From assembly GCF_024124905.1 (NCBI RefSeq), contig NZ_JAMXST010000003.1, forward strand, positions 434,001 through 498,000: a stretch of 64,000 bases of DNA, written 5' to 3'. Source of the DNA: Cellulosimicrobium cellulans. GTDB lineage: Bacteria; Actinomycetota; Actinomycetes; Actinomycetales; Cellulomonadaceae. A program made the position numbers and the translations under genes. The notes under the pieces are model-generated. The model did no database searches and was not told the DNA's origin. It worked only from the letters and a program-made list of their open reading frames with translations. Of the stretch, positions 7,903 through 16,329 are shown in pieces; position 1 is the stretch's first letter, and each line of letters starts with the position of its first letter.

Positions 7903-8505
7903 ATGGCAGCGCACGATCCGCACGCGGACCCCGGGCTCGTCGAGGACGAGGACCGCGCGGCCGACGGCGGCGGGCCAGCACCGGCTCGCCCGGCCCGGAC
8001 CGCGGAGCGCGTCGTCCTCGGGCTCTACGTCCTGGTGCTCGTGTGGGTCGTGCTGCTCAAGATCCACACCGGCGACCTCGGCGACCTCGGCGACCTCGTC
8101 GGCCGCCGGTCGGTCAACCTGGTCCCGATGGGCGGCACGGCCACCGGCGGCCTCGGCTCCCGAGAGCTGGCCGTCAACGTCCTCGTGTTCGTCCCGCTCG
8201 GCGTGCTCGTCCTCCTGGCGGCCCGGCAGCGGCGCTTCGCCAGGATGCTCCTCCTCGTCGTCGGGGTGTCCGTCGTCTTCGAGGTCGTCCAGTACGTCGC
8301 CGGCATCGGGGCCAGCGACGTCACCGACGTCCTCACCAACACGGCCGGCGGGCTCGTGGGCATGGGCCTCGCCTGGCTCGGCCTGCGCGTGTTCGGCGAC
8401 CACGCCCGGCGCCGCGTCCTCGTCGCCCTCGTCGTCGTGCTGGTCGCGCTGGCGGCGGGGTTCTTCACCTGGCTCGGGGTGACGGGCGTCCGGTTCCGGC
8501 TGTAG
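7903..8505 (+). CDS. VanZ-like family membrane protein
   Basis: A 200-residue protein with four to five transmembrane helices and the VanZ pattern: NLVPMGG near the first loop, a helix with ELAVNVLVFVPLG, and EVVQYVAGIGASDVTDVLTNTAGGLVGM. Known: VanZ-type proteins are small membrane proteins, the prototype being linked to low-level teicoplanin resistance; most have no proven role. I chose ATG 7903 because a -10-like TAGCCT lies at 7890-7895, only seven bases ahead, suggesting a leaderless transcript. The tandem GDLGDLGDL is a local codon repeat. It is divergent from the kinase operon. Confidence 0.8.
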   Translation: MAAHDPHADPGLVEDEDRAADGGGPAPARPARTAERVVLGLYVLVLVWVVLLKIHTGDLGDLGDLVGRRSVNLVPMGGTATGGLGSRELAVNVLVFVPLGVLVLLAARQRRFARMLLLVVGVSVVFEVVQYVAGIGASDVTDVLTNTAGGLVGMGLAWLGLRVFGDHARRRVLVALVVVLVALAAGFFTWLGVTGVRFRL

Positions 8506-8518
8506 CGCCGCCGTCCGT

Positions 8519-9001
8519 CTAGCCGGTCGGCTCGCGCACCGCGGCGAGCACGACGGGGTCGGCGCAGCCGCGCGCGAACCCGGCGATGCGCCGGTCGATG
8601 TCGCGCCCGAGCACCCACGAGCCGACGCGTTCGGCGAGCGGGGCGAGCCAGCGGGGGCGGCACCGGAAGGAGTAGCGCCAGGTGGCGCGCGTGCCGCCGG
8701 ACGGGTCGGGCGCGAACCGCCACCCGCCCGCGAGGTTCTCGAAGAACCAGGACCCGCGGACCATGCGCATCCCGACGTTCGTCGGCGGGTTGTAGGAGAC
8801 GTACTCGCTCACCATGGACAGTCCGCTGCGGTGCCGGGTGAAGGTGCGCACGCCCTTCGCGGGCGCCGTGGCGCCGTCGAGGAAGTGCTGTCGCCGGACG
8901 AACGGGTCCCAGCGGAGGCGGACGTCACCGGTCGTCTGGGAGACGGCGAACGCCGTCGCGGGGTCGACGGGGACCACGAGGGAGGACTCGACCACGGGCA
9001 T
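8519..9001 (-). CDS. SRPBCC (START/polyketide-cyclase-like) family protein
   Basis: A soluble protein of 160 residues with the SRPBCC pattern: an N-terminal strand with ESSLVVPVDPATAFAV, then an alternating strand pattern ending with GGTRATWRYSFRCRPRWL and a long C-terminal helix. Known: this fold forms a hydrophobic cavity for lipids or aromatic ligands; members range from cyclases to lipid-transfer proteins. Nothing in the neighbourhood indicates the ligand. It converges with the VanZ-like gene, the two stops lying 13 bases apart. Confidence 0.75.
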   Translation of the reverse strand: MPVVESSLVVPVDPATAFAVSQTTGDVRLRWDPFVRRQHFLDGATAPAKGVRTFTRHRSGLSMVSEYVSYNPPTNVGMRMVRGSWFFENLAGGWRFAPDPSGGTRATWRYSFRCRPRWLAPLAERVGSWVLGRDIDRRIAGFARGCADPVVLAAVREPTG

Positions 9002-9135
9002 GGTCGGATGCTCCCACGGGCGCCGCCGTCACGCCCCGCGCTCGGAGGTCGCGCCGCGTCCGGGTCCGGACGCGCGGACGGCCCGCCCCGGCGAGGGACG
9101 GGCCGCCCGGACCGCGGCGCGGGGGTGTGCGAGGG

Positions 9136-9597
9136 TCAGGACGCGAACGCGTACCCGGCCTCCGTGCACTGCGCGCGGAAGGCGTCGAGAGACTCCTGGA
9201 GCGACGACGTGTCGATCGTGGCCTCCTGCACGGCGGCCTCGAACGGGGCCTTGATCCCGTTGAGGTTCTCCTGGAGGTCGGGGTCTGCGAAGTTCTGGAC
9301 CGCGATGAGGCGCTCGCGCGTGGTGTAGATCGCGGCGGCGGCGGCCTCGTCCTCGGGCGTCTCGAGCAGCGGCGTCGTCTCGGTGACGAGGCGCTCGGCG
9401 GAGTACTCGCCGCCGTAGAACATGTTGCACGTCGTGGTCACGGACACGACGGCCGGCGTGACCTCGGAGGCCGCCTCGGTCGTGGTCGTGGTCTCGGGGG
9501 TCGCGGTGTCGTCGCTCGCCGGGTCGGTCGGCGAGGCGCAGGACGCCAGCAGGAGGGCACAGGAGAGCGCCGCGGTAGCGGCAAGAAACTTACGCAT
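9136..9597 (-). CDS. small lipoprotein of unknown function
   Basis: A 153-residue protein with the signal peptide MRKFLAATAALSCALLLASC; lipobox LASC, lipidated Cys20. A Thr/Glu-rich linker with a run of TTTT follows, then a mostly helical domain with two cysteines (TTCNMFYGG and FRAQCTEAGY) that could form a disulfide. The frame is open further upstream, but ATG 9597 gives the perfect lipoprotein signal, so I chose it. I do not recognise the domain. Confidence 0.75.
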   Translation of the reverse strand: MRKFLAATAALSCALLLASCASPTDPASDDTATPETTTTTEAASEVTPAVVSVTTTCNMFYGGEYSAERLVTETTPLLETPEDEAAAAAIYTTRERLIAVQNFADPDLQENLNGIKAPFEAAVQEATIDTSSLQESLDAFRAQCTEAGYAFAS

Positions 9598-9714
9598 GCT
9601 AACGATTTCACACTCTCGCGCACGCGGGGCGCAAGAAGATTCGCGGGCCGCACGCTCAGGAACGGCGGAATCCTGCGGTTCCCGGGGCAACCTTGTGCCC
9701 AGCGTCACAACCGT

Positions 9715-9732
9715 CCGGGACCGAGGTCCCGG
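9715..9732 (-). terminator. short hairpin after the oxidoreductase gene
   Basis: A perfect 8-bp inverted repeat (CCGGGACC / GGTCCCGG) with a 2-base loop, directly adjoining the stop codon of the leftward oxidoreductase gene. The loop is tight and there is no T-run, so this is tentative. Confidence 0.4.
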
Positions 9733-10662
9733 TCACGGGACGTCGAGGACGACCTTGCCGCGGACGTGCCCGTCGGCGACGAGCCGCAGCGCCTCCGCCG
9801 CGTCCGTGAGCGGGAATCGTGCCGAGACCTCCGCCCGGAGCCGCCCGTCCTCCGCGAGCGCGAGTACCTCGTCGAGCGCGCCCTTCGCGTCGACCTTGTC
9901 CACGACGCCCGCGGCGCGCGACGCGTCGGACCCGACGATCGTCACCGCGCTCGGCGGGTCGTCCGGGGTGGCGGGCGCCAGGTCCTCGCCCAGCAGCGCG
10001 ACGGTCGCGGCGAGCGCGTCCGCGGTGCCGACGAGGTCGACGACGACGCTCACCGCGTCCAAGCCGTCCGGCAGCGCCCGCACCGCGTCGACGAGACCGG
10101 GCCCGTACGCGACCGGGGCCGCGCCGAGACCGCGCAGGTAGTCGTGGTTCGCGGGCGACGCCGTCCCGACGACGCGCGCGCCGAGCGCGGTCGCGATCTG
10201 CACCGCCGCCGATCCGACGCCCCCGCTCGCGCCGTGCACCAGGACCACGTCGCCCTCGCCGACGTCGGCCTGGACGAGCGCGGAGAATGCGGTCGCGGCC
10301 GCGACGGGCAGCACGGCCGCCTGCTCGACGGGGACGGACGCGGGCGTGCGGCGCACGTGGTCGGCGCGGACGAGCGAGAGCTCGCGCTGCGCGCCGGTCC
10401 CGTGCCAGACGACCTCGTCGCCGGGAGCGAGGTCGGGCACGTCGGGCCCCACGGCGTCGACCACGCCGGCGGCCTCGAACCCGAGCACGCCGGGCACGCG
10501 GCCCCCGAACGCGCCGGCGAGCCGCTTGAGGTCCGCGGGGTTGACCCCGACGACGCGGTTCGCGACGCGTACCTGGCCGGGCCCGGGCTCGCCGACGTGC
10601 TCGTCGTCGACCCGCAACGTCTCCGGCCCGCCGAAGGACTCGAAGACGACGACCGTGCTCAT
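9733..10662 (-). CDS. MDR-family NADP-dependent oxidoreductase (quinone-oxidoreductase type)
   Basis: A cytosolic 309-residue reductase of the medium-chain dehydrogenase superfamily. The N-terminal GroES-like domain has GVNPADLKRLAGAFGGRVPGVLGFEAAGVV; the nucleotide-binding domain has VLVHGASGGVGSAAVQIATALGARVVGT. The zinc-ligand cysteines of alcohol dehydrogenases are missing, as in zeta-crystallin/quinone oxidoreductases. The C-terminus ends ADGHVRGKVVLDVP, usual for the family. The ATG at 10662 gives the conserved N-terminus MSTVVVFESFGGPE. It is divergent from the DksA-like gene across a 188-bp region in which I see no clear site. Confidence 0.88.
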   Translation of the reverse strand: MSTVVVFESFGGPETLRVDDEHVGEPGPGQVRVANRVVGVNPADLKRLAGAFGGRVPGVLGFEAAGVVDAVGPDVPDLAPGDEVVWHGTGAQRELSLVRADHVRRTPASVPVEQAAVLPVAAATAFSALVQADVGEGDVVLVHGASGGVGSAAVQIATALGARVVGTASPANHDYLRGLGAAPVAYGPGLVDAVRALPDGLDAVSVVVDLVGTADALAATVALLGEDLAPATPDDPPSAVTIVGSDASRAAGVVDKVDAKGALDEVLALAEDGRLRAEVSARFPLTDAAEALRLVADGHVRGKVVLDVP

Positions 10663-10850
10663 GCAGACCCCCTGTGGTCTCGCCGTCGGACGTCGGTCGC
10701 GCGCCGCGGGGGCGAGACCGCGCGGCGGGCCCGGGGGGAGCCGGGCGGTTCCACTCTTCCACCCGTCGACCGCCGCTGTCATGCGCCCACCACGGGCAGG
10801 ACTCCCCGTCCGGGACGGTTTCACCCCCTCCGCGACGTTGAGGGGACGAG

Positions 10851-11225
10851 ATGACGACACCACGAGACCGCCGAGCGCCCGCCCGGGGCGACGCCGCGCG
10901 CGTGCGCCTGCTCGCCGTGCGGGCCGACGCCGCGGCACGGCTCCGCGCGCTGCGCGCCGAGGTCGCAGGGATCGTCGAGGCGTCGCGCGACTCGAACGCG
11001 GACGACGAGCACGACCCGGACGGCGCGACCATCGCGTTCGAGCGCGCCCAGGTGGACGCGCTCGCGCGCGACGCGGCGGCGCGGGTGGAGGAGGCCGACG
11101 CCGCCCTGGCCCGGCTCGACGCGGGCTCCTACGGCGTGTGCGAGGCCTGCGGGCAGCAGATCGCCGCCGGGCGACTGGAGGCGCGCCCGACGGCGAGGAC
11201 CTGCGTCGCGTGCGCGGTCCGCTGA
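10851..11225 (+). CDS. DksA/TraR-family C4 zinc-finger protein
   Basis: A 124-residue protein with a long coiled-coil-like Ala/Arg-rich first half and a C-terminal finger with CEACG and CVAC (four cysteines), plus the family motif LARLDAGSYGVCEACGQQI and the downstream R-L-E-A-R-P-x-x-x-x-C. Known: DksA-type proteins reach into the secondary channel of RNA polymerase; short actinobacterial members are poorly studied. The acidic coiled-coil tip needed for DksA action is seen only as DDEHDPD. It probably acts on transcription, but this is inference. Confidence 0.85.
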   Translation: MTTPRDRRAPARGDAARVRLLAVRADAAARLRALRAEVAGIVEASRDSNADDEHDPDGATIAFERAQVDALARDAAARVEEADAALARLDAGSYGVCEACGQQIAAGRLEARPTARTCVACAVR

Positions 11226-11258
11226 ACCCTGACCGCCTGAACCGGCCCGCGTGACCGG

Positions 11259-12023
11259 TCAGAGCTGGCCGTGGCCCTTCTTCGAGGGCACGCCCGCGAT
11301 GAGGCCGCCGTCCACGACGAACTCCGACCCCGTGGAGTAGGACGACTCGTCGCTCGCGAGGAAGAGGATCAGCCGGGAGACCTCCTCGGGCGCGGCCGGC
11401 CTGCCGAGGGGGATGAGCAGGTCGTCGGGGTTGAGCGAGGCCGTCATGGGCGTCGAGATGAACCCGGGGTGCACCGAGTTGACGCGGACGCCGTACGGGC
11501 CGAGGTCGAGCGCGACCGACTTGGTGAGCCCGCGGACGCCGAACTTCGACGCGACGTAGCCGTGCAGCCCGGCGCTGCCGCGCATGCCCTCGACGGACGA
11601 GACGTTGATGATCGACCCCGCGCCGGCCTTCGCCATGACGGGCGAGACCGCACGGATCCCGAGGAACGTGCCCGTGAGGTTGACGTCGATGATCGTGCGC
11701 CACGCCGCGGTGTCGAACTCGGTGATCGGGCCGCCGTTCGCGATGCCCGCGTTGTTGACGAGCACGTCCACGCGAGCGAACGCCGAGATCGTCGCGGCGA
11801 CGGCCGCGGCCCAGTCGTCCTCGCTCGTGACGTCGAGGTGGACGTAGCGCGCGTCCGGGCCGAGCTCGGCGGCGAGCGCCTCGCCCTTCTCGTCGTCGAG
11901 GTCGGCGATCACGACCTTCGCGCCCTCGGCGACGAGGGCGCGGGCGTGCGTGACGCCCATGCCGCCGGTGCCGCCGGTGATGATCGCGACCTTGTCCTGG
12001 ACCCTTCCGGGAGTGCTGCCCAT
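11259..12023 (-). CDS. SDR-family oxidoreductase (3-alpha/20-beta-hydroxysteroid dehydrogenase-like)
   Basis: A classical short-chain dehydrogenase of 254 residues. Cofactor site GGTGGMG, the Asp of IADLDDEK (favours NAD(H)), NNAG, the catalytic Ser in INVSSVEG, and the catalytic pair in YVASK are all present. The ATG at 12023 follows AAAGGAG at good spacing. The TetR gene lies directly upstream on the same strand (126 bases between), so the two probably form an operon or an autoregulated pair. The substrate is not evident; close relatives act on steroids, cyclohexanol-type alcohols or acyl carriers. Confidence 0.88.
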   Translation of the reverse strand: MGSTPGRVQDKVAIITGGTGGMGVTHARALVAEGAKVVIADLDDEKGEALAAELGPDARYVHLDVTSEDDWAAAVAATISAFARVDVLVNNAGIANGGPITEFDTAAWRTIIDVNLTGTFLGIRAVSPVMAKAGAGSIINVSSVEGMRGSAGLHGYVASKFGVRGLTKSVALDLGPYGVRVNSVHPGFISTPMTASLNPDDLLIPLGRPAAPEEVSRLILFLASDESSYSTGSEFVVDGGLIAGVPSKKGHGQL

Positions 12024-12148
12024 GGTGGGGCTCCTTTCTGAGGGCGCGACGGCGTCGGCCCGCCTCGTGAGCGGGTCCGGCGTCGTCGCGCGGTGTGGTG
12101 TGCACCTGCCCGCCGGCGGCACGGTCGACCGGCGGAGGGGACGGCTCG

Positions 12149-12766
12149 TCAGGTCGACGGCGTGGTCCACCAGGCGGGCAGGGCGTCTCGGGCGACCCGG
12201 GGGAAGAACCCCGGGTCGCGGGGTGGAGGAGTGGCGAGCCAGACCTCGAGGGCGCCGACCGTGCCGAAGCCGACGTACGTGGCGAAGGCACGAGCCGTAG
12301 TCGCGACCTCCGCGTCGGTGCCGGCGCCCGTGGGCAGGAGCCCGGGGTGGGCGCCGAGGTGCTCCACGAGCGTCTCGGTGACGTGGCCCGCGAGCAGCCG
12401 GAACAGCGGGGCGCTGAGCCCGCCCTCGAGCGCCCGCTCGTAGACGGGCAGGTGCGCCTCGACGTGCTCGACGAGCGCGTGGCTCCAGTGGTCGACGACG
12501 TCGCGCGACCGGGCGGGGACGTCGTCCGCCGTCTCGGCCACCCGGACGTCCTCGAAGAACCGGTCGCGGATCGTGTCGAGCTCGGCGGCCAGCGCGCGGA
12601 CGAGGAGGTCCGCGGGGCTCGGGGCGTGGTCGTAGAACGTCACGCGGTTGATGCCCGCGCGGGCGGCGACGGCCGAGACGGTGAGGTCGGCGACGTCCCG
12701 CTCCGCGGCGAGCTCGAGGATCGCGTCCCGCAGGAGGGCGGCGGTCCGCGCGCTGCGCTTGTCCAC
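12149..12766 (-). CDS. TetR/AcrR-family transcriptional regulator
   Basis: A repressor-type regulator of 205 residues. The start is GTG 12766, placed nine bases after GGAGG; the frame remains open to an ATG at 12832, but that extension (RRDRRWWTV) is unlike the family. The helix-turn-helix is LTVSAVAARAGINRVTFYDHAPSPADLL; the C-terminal ligand domain is helical and of normal length. Upstream (about 12813-12848) the leftward strand carries CCTAAGCGAC and CCTAAGTCG as an imperfect repeat, a candidate operator. It probably controls itself and the SDR gene downstream. Confidence 0.85.
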   Translation of the reverse strand: MDKRSARTAALLRDAILELAAERDVADLTVSAVAARAGINRVTFYDHAPSPADLLVRALAAELDTIRDRFFEDVRVAETADDVPARSRDVVDHWSHALVEHVEAHLPVYERALEGGLSAPLFRLLAGHVTETLVEHLGAHPGLLPTGAGTDAEVATTARAFATYVGFGTVGALEVWLATPPPRDPGFFPRVARDALPAWWTTPST

Positions 12767-12892
12767 GGTCCACCACCTCCGATCGCGTCGTCCGTCGTCA
12801 TCGACGATACGCCGAGGCAACGACTTAGGCAACAGGTGTCGCTTAGGCCCGTCCGGTCGAGACGTGACCCGAGCGACGCGACAGGGCGCCGG

Positions 12893-13315
12893 TCAGAGGT
12901 CGGAGAGGAAGTCGCCGCCGATCCCCGCCTGGGTCTCCAGGAGGTCGCCGGTGTCGCCGAGGACCACCCAGTTCGGCCCGGCGAGCGCCGCCTGACCCTC
13001 CACGGGCGGCTCGACCGGCAGGAGGCCGAGGAACTCGCCCTCGTCGACGTCGTCCGCGAAGACGGCCAGGAGCGTGGTGTCGTCGCACTCGCCGAGCTCG
13101 ACGTCGGGCGAACCGGAGTCCTCGGGCGTGAACGACAGGCACGTCAGCCCCGCGGTCGTCGCGGCCTCGTGGAGCGCGTCGAGCGAGTCGTACTCCACGT
13201 CCTTCTCGCCAGGGCCGGGGCCGGAGCACGCGGCGAGGAGCCCGGCGAGCACGACGAGGCCGGCGAGGGGTGCCCGGGCGGGCCGACGGGACGGGGGACC
13301 GGGTCGGGTGCGCAT
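12893..13315 (-). CDS. small lipoprotein of unknown function
   Basis: A 140-residue protein. The signal peptide ends in LLAAC (Cys30), then GPGPGEKD and a soluble domain with two cysteines (GLTCLSF and GECDD) that may pair. The domain is acidic and ends in GGDFLSDL. I do not recognise it. ATG 13315 is preferred over an upstream ATG because it starts the lipoprotein signal directly. No ties to the neighbours are visible. Confidence 0.7.
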   Translation of the reverse strand: MRTRPGPPSRRPARAPLAGLVVLAGLLAACSGPGPGEKDVEYDSLDALHEAATTAGLTCLSFTPEDSGSPDVELGECDDTTLLAVFADDVDEGEFLGLLPVEPPVEGQAALAGPNWVVLGDTGDLLETQAGIGGDFLSDL

Positions 13316-13378
13316 GTCTCGATGGTCCGCCGTCGTGCCCGGTCGCGCCACGGGAAGCCCGTGCCGGACCGTCCGGCG

Positions 13379-13446
13379 CGAGATCGACCCGTACGGCCGA
13401 GATCGGCCTTCGGGAGGTCGATCTCGGGCCGCGGGGGTCGATCTCG
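13379..13446. repeat. nested double palindrome after the amidohydrolase gene
   Basis: The outer arms CGAGATCGACCC (13379-13390) and GGGTCGATCTCG (13435-13446) pair perfectly; the inner arms CCGAGATCGGCC (13397-13408) and GGTCGATCTCGG (13416-13427) pair with one G-T. The word TCGATCTCGG occurs twice in the same direction. It starts two bases after the stop codon of the leftward amidohydrolase and probably acts as its terminator, but the nesting and repetition are more than a terminator needs. Confidence 0.6.
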
Positions 13447-13448
13447 GG

Positions 13449-14735
13449 TCAGGCGCGGAAGCGCTCGTCGCGCTCGACGACGCGGCCCGCGCCGCGGCCG
13501 TCGGCCGCCGTCGGGTCCCACGTGTACGCCTCGGTGCCCGTGATGAGCACGTGCTCGGCGCGCGACGTCACGTCCAGCGGGTCGCCCGACCACACGACGA
13601 CGTCGCCGTCGAGGCCCGGAGCGAGGGCGCCGACCCGGTCGTCGAGGCCCAGGAACGCCGCCGGGTTGACGGTGAGGGCGCGCAGCGCGGTGTCGCGGTC
13701 GAGGCCCTCCTTGACCGCGAGCGACGCCTGGTGCACGAGGAAGTTGATCGGCACGACGGGGTGGTCGGTCGTGATCGCGACGCGCACGCCCGCGCGGGCC
13801 AGCGCGCCGAGGTTCGCGATGTCGCGGTTGCGCAGCTCGATCTTGGAGCGCGAGGTGAACAGCGGGCCGAAGATCACCGGCACGTCGCGCTCGGCGAGCA
13901 CGTCGGCGACGGCGGCGCCGTCGGTCCCGTGGTTCACCACGAGCTTGTAGCCGAACTCGTCCGCGAGGCGCAGGGCCGTCGCGATGTCGTCGGCGCGGTG
14001 CGTGTGCTGGTCCCAGTACAGCTCGCCCGCGAGGACGCGCGCGAGGGTCTCCTTCGCGAGGTCGCGGTCGAACGGCTCGCCCTTCGCCGCGGCCGCGTCG
14101 CGCTTCGCGGCGTAGTTCTGCGCGTCGACAAACGCCGCGCGGATGACCTTCGCGACGCCGAGCCGCGTCGACGGCGTCTTCTTCTGGTCGCCGTACACGC
14201 GCTTGGGGTTCTCGCCCAGCGCCGACTTCACGGAGACCGCCTCGCGGATCACCTGCTCGTCGACGGTGCGGCCGCCCCACGTCTTGATCGCGACCGTCTG
14301 GCCGCCGATCGGGTTGCCCGAGCCCGGCTTCACGACGGCGCTCGTCACGCCGCCGACCAGCGCGTCGCGGAAGCCCTCGTCCTCGACGTTGATCGCGTCG
14401 ATCGCGCGCAGGGCGGCGCCGTTCGGGTCGGTCATCTCGTTGGTGTCGTTGCCGGCCCAGCCCTCGGCCTCCTCCATGACGCCCATGTGGGCGTGCGCCT
14501 CGACGAAGCCGGGCAGCACCCAGCGGCCCCGCGCGTCGAGGGTCGGGACGCCGTCGGGCACGACGACGTCCGCGCCGACCGCGGTGATGACGCCGTCCTC
14601 GATGAGCACGGTGCCGCCCTCGATCGGGTCCGAGGCGACGGGCACGACGTAGCCGTGCACGACGGCGACGCTGCGGCGCGCGGTGCGCGGGACGGGGCGG
14701 GAGGAGCCGGGGGCGGGGGTGGATGAGGTCGTCAT
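13449..14735 (-). CDS. amidohydrolase family protein (imidazolonepropionase-like)
   Basis: A 428-residue metal-dependent hydrolase of the amidohydrolase superfamily (TIM barrel with a flanking beta sandwich). Seen: the metal motif HAHMG after VLPGFVEA, further candidate ligands in DQHTHRAD and LVVNHGTDG, and the late acid in ITTDHPVVP. The C-terminal sandwich motif GLDGDVVVWSGDPLDVTS is typical. It resembles secreted or cytosolic imidazolonepropionase-like proteins found in many actinobacteria. No signal peptide is seen, so it is cytosolic. ATG 14735 is chosen. The substrate is not predictable; cyclic amides are the general class. Confidence 0.85.
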   Translation of the reverse strand: MTTSSTPAPGSSRPVPRTARRSVAVVHGYVVPVASDPIEGGTVLIEDGVITAVGADVVVPDGVPTLDARGRWVLPGFVEAHAHMGVMEEAEGWAGNDTNEMTDPNGAALRAIDAINVEDEGFRDALVGGVTSAVVKPGSGNPIGGQTVAIKTWGGRTVDEQVIREAVSVKSALGENPKRVYGDQKKTPSTRLGVAKVIRAAFVDAQNYAAKRDAAAAKGEPFDRDLAKETLARVLAGELYWDQHTHRADDIATALRLADEFGYKLVVNHGTDGAAVADVLAERDVPVIFGPLFTSRSKIELRNRDIANLGALARAGVRVAITTDHPVVPINFLVHQASLAVKEGLDRDTALRALTVNPAAFLGLDDRVGALAPGLDGDVVVWSGDPLDVTSRAEHVLITGTEAYTWDPTAADGRGAGRVVERDERFRA

Positions 14736-14839
14736 GGTCCCATCATCGCCCCGGGCAAGCGTCGGAGGGTGTGCGCGGGGGCGGGCGGGGCGCACTAGGC
14801 TCCTGAACGCACCACCGTACCGCGCGCGAAGGAGCTCGC

Positions 14840-15535
14840 ATGCACGTCGTCGTCGGGCTGTTCCGGCTGTTCCTCGTCGTCCTCGCCCTCGTCGGGACGC
14901 GCGCCATCTGGCGCGACGGCGACATCGAGGGCCTCGTCTACTTCACGAACCAGACCGGCTTCCTCATCGCCGTCGTGTTCACGTGGGCGGGCGTCGCGTC
15001 GCTCCTGCGCCGCCGGCAGCCGCCGGGGTGGCTCAAGGGGGGCGTCACGCTCTTCGCCGCGATCACCGGGCTGGTCGCGAACCTCGTGCTCGCCCCCGAG
15101 GACCCCGAGGCCCCGGCCGTGTTCCTCGGGCTGACCGACGGCCAGATCGAGCACGAGCTCCTGCCGCTCGCCGTGTTCGTCGACTTCCTCCTGCTCGACG
15201 CCCACCGGCGCCTGCGCGGCCTCGACGCCGCGCGCTGGCTCCTGTACCCGCTCGCGTACTTCGCGTTCACGACGATCCGCGGGTTCGTCAGCCCCGGCAG
15301 CGAGTACCCGTACGGCTTCGTCGACCTCGACGCGCTCGGATGGACCGGGCTGCTCGTCAACGTCGTGCTCTACGGGGCGGGCTTCTTCGTGCTCGGCCTC
15401 GTCATCGTCGGGATCGACCGGCTCCTGCCCACGGGTCCGGCGATCGGCCGGTACGCGGACCGCTCGCCCGCCCCGGCGTCCCCGGAGGAGGCGGGGGCCG
15501 AGGGCAGCCCGGACGACGCGCCCGCGTCGCGCTAG
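14840..15535 (+). CDS. Pr6Pr-family membrane protein
   Basis: A 231-residue protein with six predicted helices and the family signature: an early YFTNQTGFL, a central loop with HELLPLAVFVDFLLLD, and a late PYGFVDLDALGWTG. Known: the Pr6Pr family (FAR-17a/AIG1-like) is a six-helix membrane protein group of unknown function in actinobacteria. A TAGGCT -10-like box at 14795-14800 lies upstream. The Pro/Glu/Ala-rich tail is hydrophilic. It opens a set of genes all reading rightward to 20.9 kb, but its role in the copper set downstream is uncertain. Confidence 0.8.
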   Translation: MHVVVGLFRLFLVVLALVGTRAIWRDGDIEGLVYFTNQTGFLIAVVFTWAGVASLLRRRQPPGWLKGGVTLFAAITGLVANLVLAPEDPEAPAVFLGLTDGQIEHELLPLAVFVDFLLLDAHRRLRGLDAARWLLYPLAYFAFTTIRGFVSPGSEYPYGFVDLDALGWTGLLVNVVLYGAGFFVLGLVIVGIDRLLPTGPAIGRYADRSPAPASPEEAGAEGSPDDAPASR

Positions 15536-15545
15536 GGTGGCCGTC

Positions 15546-16241
15546 GTGTCCTCCTCGGTCGTCGGTCCGCTGCGCGTCGCCCGCGCCGCGCTCGTGGCGA
15601 CCCTCGTGCTCGCGCTGACGGCGCTCGCGCACCGCGTCGCCGGAGGCAACCTCCCGGACCCGCTCGTCCTCGCGGCGCTCGCCGCCTTCACGCTCGCCGG
15701 CACGACGGCGGCCGCGCGGTTGCGGTTCACGCCCACCCGCCTCGTCGTGCTCCTGGGCGGCGCCCAGGTCGCGCTGCACCAGGCGCTCGTCGTGCTCGCT
15801 CCTGTCGGGTCGTGCGTCCCGGTCGGGGTCACGTCCGGGCACGGCGGCCACGTCGCCTCGGTGGGCGACGTCGTCTGCGCGGCGCCCGTCGGCACGCCGG
15901 TCCCGGCTGCTGGCGGGGCGGGCCTCGTGCACCCGGAGCACCTCACGACGTCGGGCACGGCGGGCCTGTGGATGGTCGTCGCCCACGCGGTGGCGACCAT
16001 CGTGCTGGCGCTCGTCCTCGCGCGCGGCGAGCGCGCCCTCGAGCGGTTCCTCGCGTGGGTGACGCCGCGCGCCGCCCTCCCTGCGCTCGTCCCCGTCGTG
16101 CCGCGTGCGCGTCCTGGCGTGCCGGGGGCGCGCACCGTGCGCGTCGCGTCCCTGTGGCGTGCGCGCCGTGCGCCGACGCGCGGGCCCCCGACGGCGGACG
16201 GCCCGTCGGGAGCACTGCTGCGCCCCCTCGCCGCGTCCTGA
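15546..16241 (+). CDS. His-containing multi-span membrane protein of the copper locus (paralogue A)
   Basis: A 231-residue protein with about four helices. GTG 15546 is chosen because TAGGGT at 15533-15538 lies seven bases ahead, the same arrangement as before the paralogue at 17117. Histidines sit within helices: ALAHRVAGG, VALHQALV and VVAHAVATIVLAL. A loop holds SCVPVG...GHGGHVASVGDVVC and a His-containing segment VHPEHL. The same three histidine positions appear in the 17117 paralogue. I know no named family. Together with CopC and YcnI neighbours, a role in copper transfer across the membrane is a reasonable inference; direct evidence is lacking. Confidence 0.65.
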   Translation: MSSSVVGPLRVARAALVATLVLALTALAHRVAGGNLPDPLVLAALAAFTLAGTTAAARLRFTPTRLVVLLGGAQVALHQALVVLAPVGSCVPVGVTSGHGGHVASVGDVVCAAPVGTPVPAAGGAGLVHPEHLTTSGTAGLWMVVAHAVATIVLALVLARGERALERFLAWVTPRAALPALVPVVPRARPGVPGARTVRVASLWRARRAPTRGPPTADGPSGALLRPLAAS

Positions 16242-16329
16242 CGCGGCACCCGACGAAGCCGACCCGGTGACGACCGGGCCCGGGGCACCACCGTGCGGCG
16301 ACCGCCGCGCCTCGGACGGAAGAACCCTC

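Noticed and set aside
9600-9732. Possible small gene between the lipoprotein and the oxidoreductase
   Set aside because: No start with a ribosome site and no codon bias; upstream extension of the lipoprotein frame lacks signal-peptide character.
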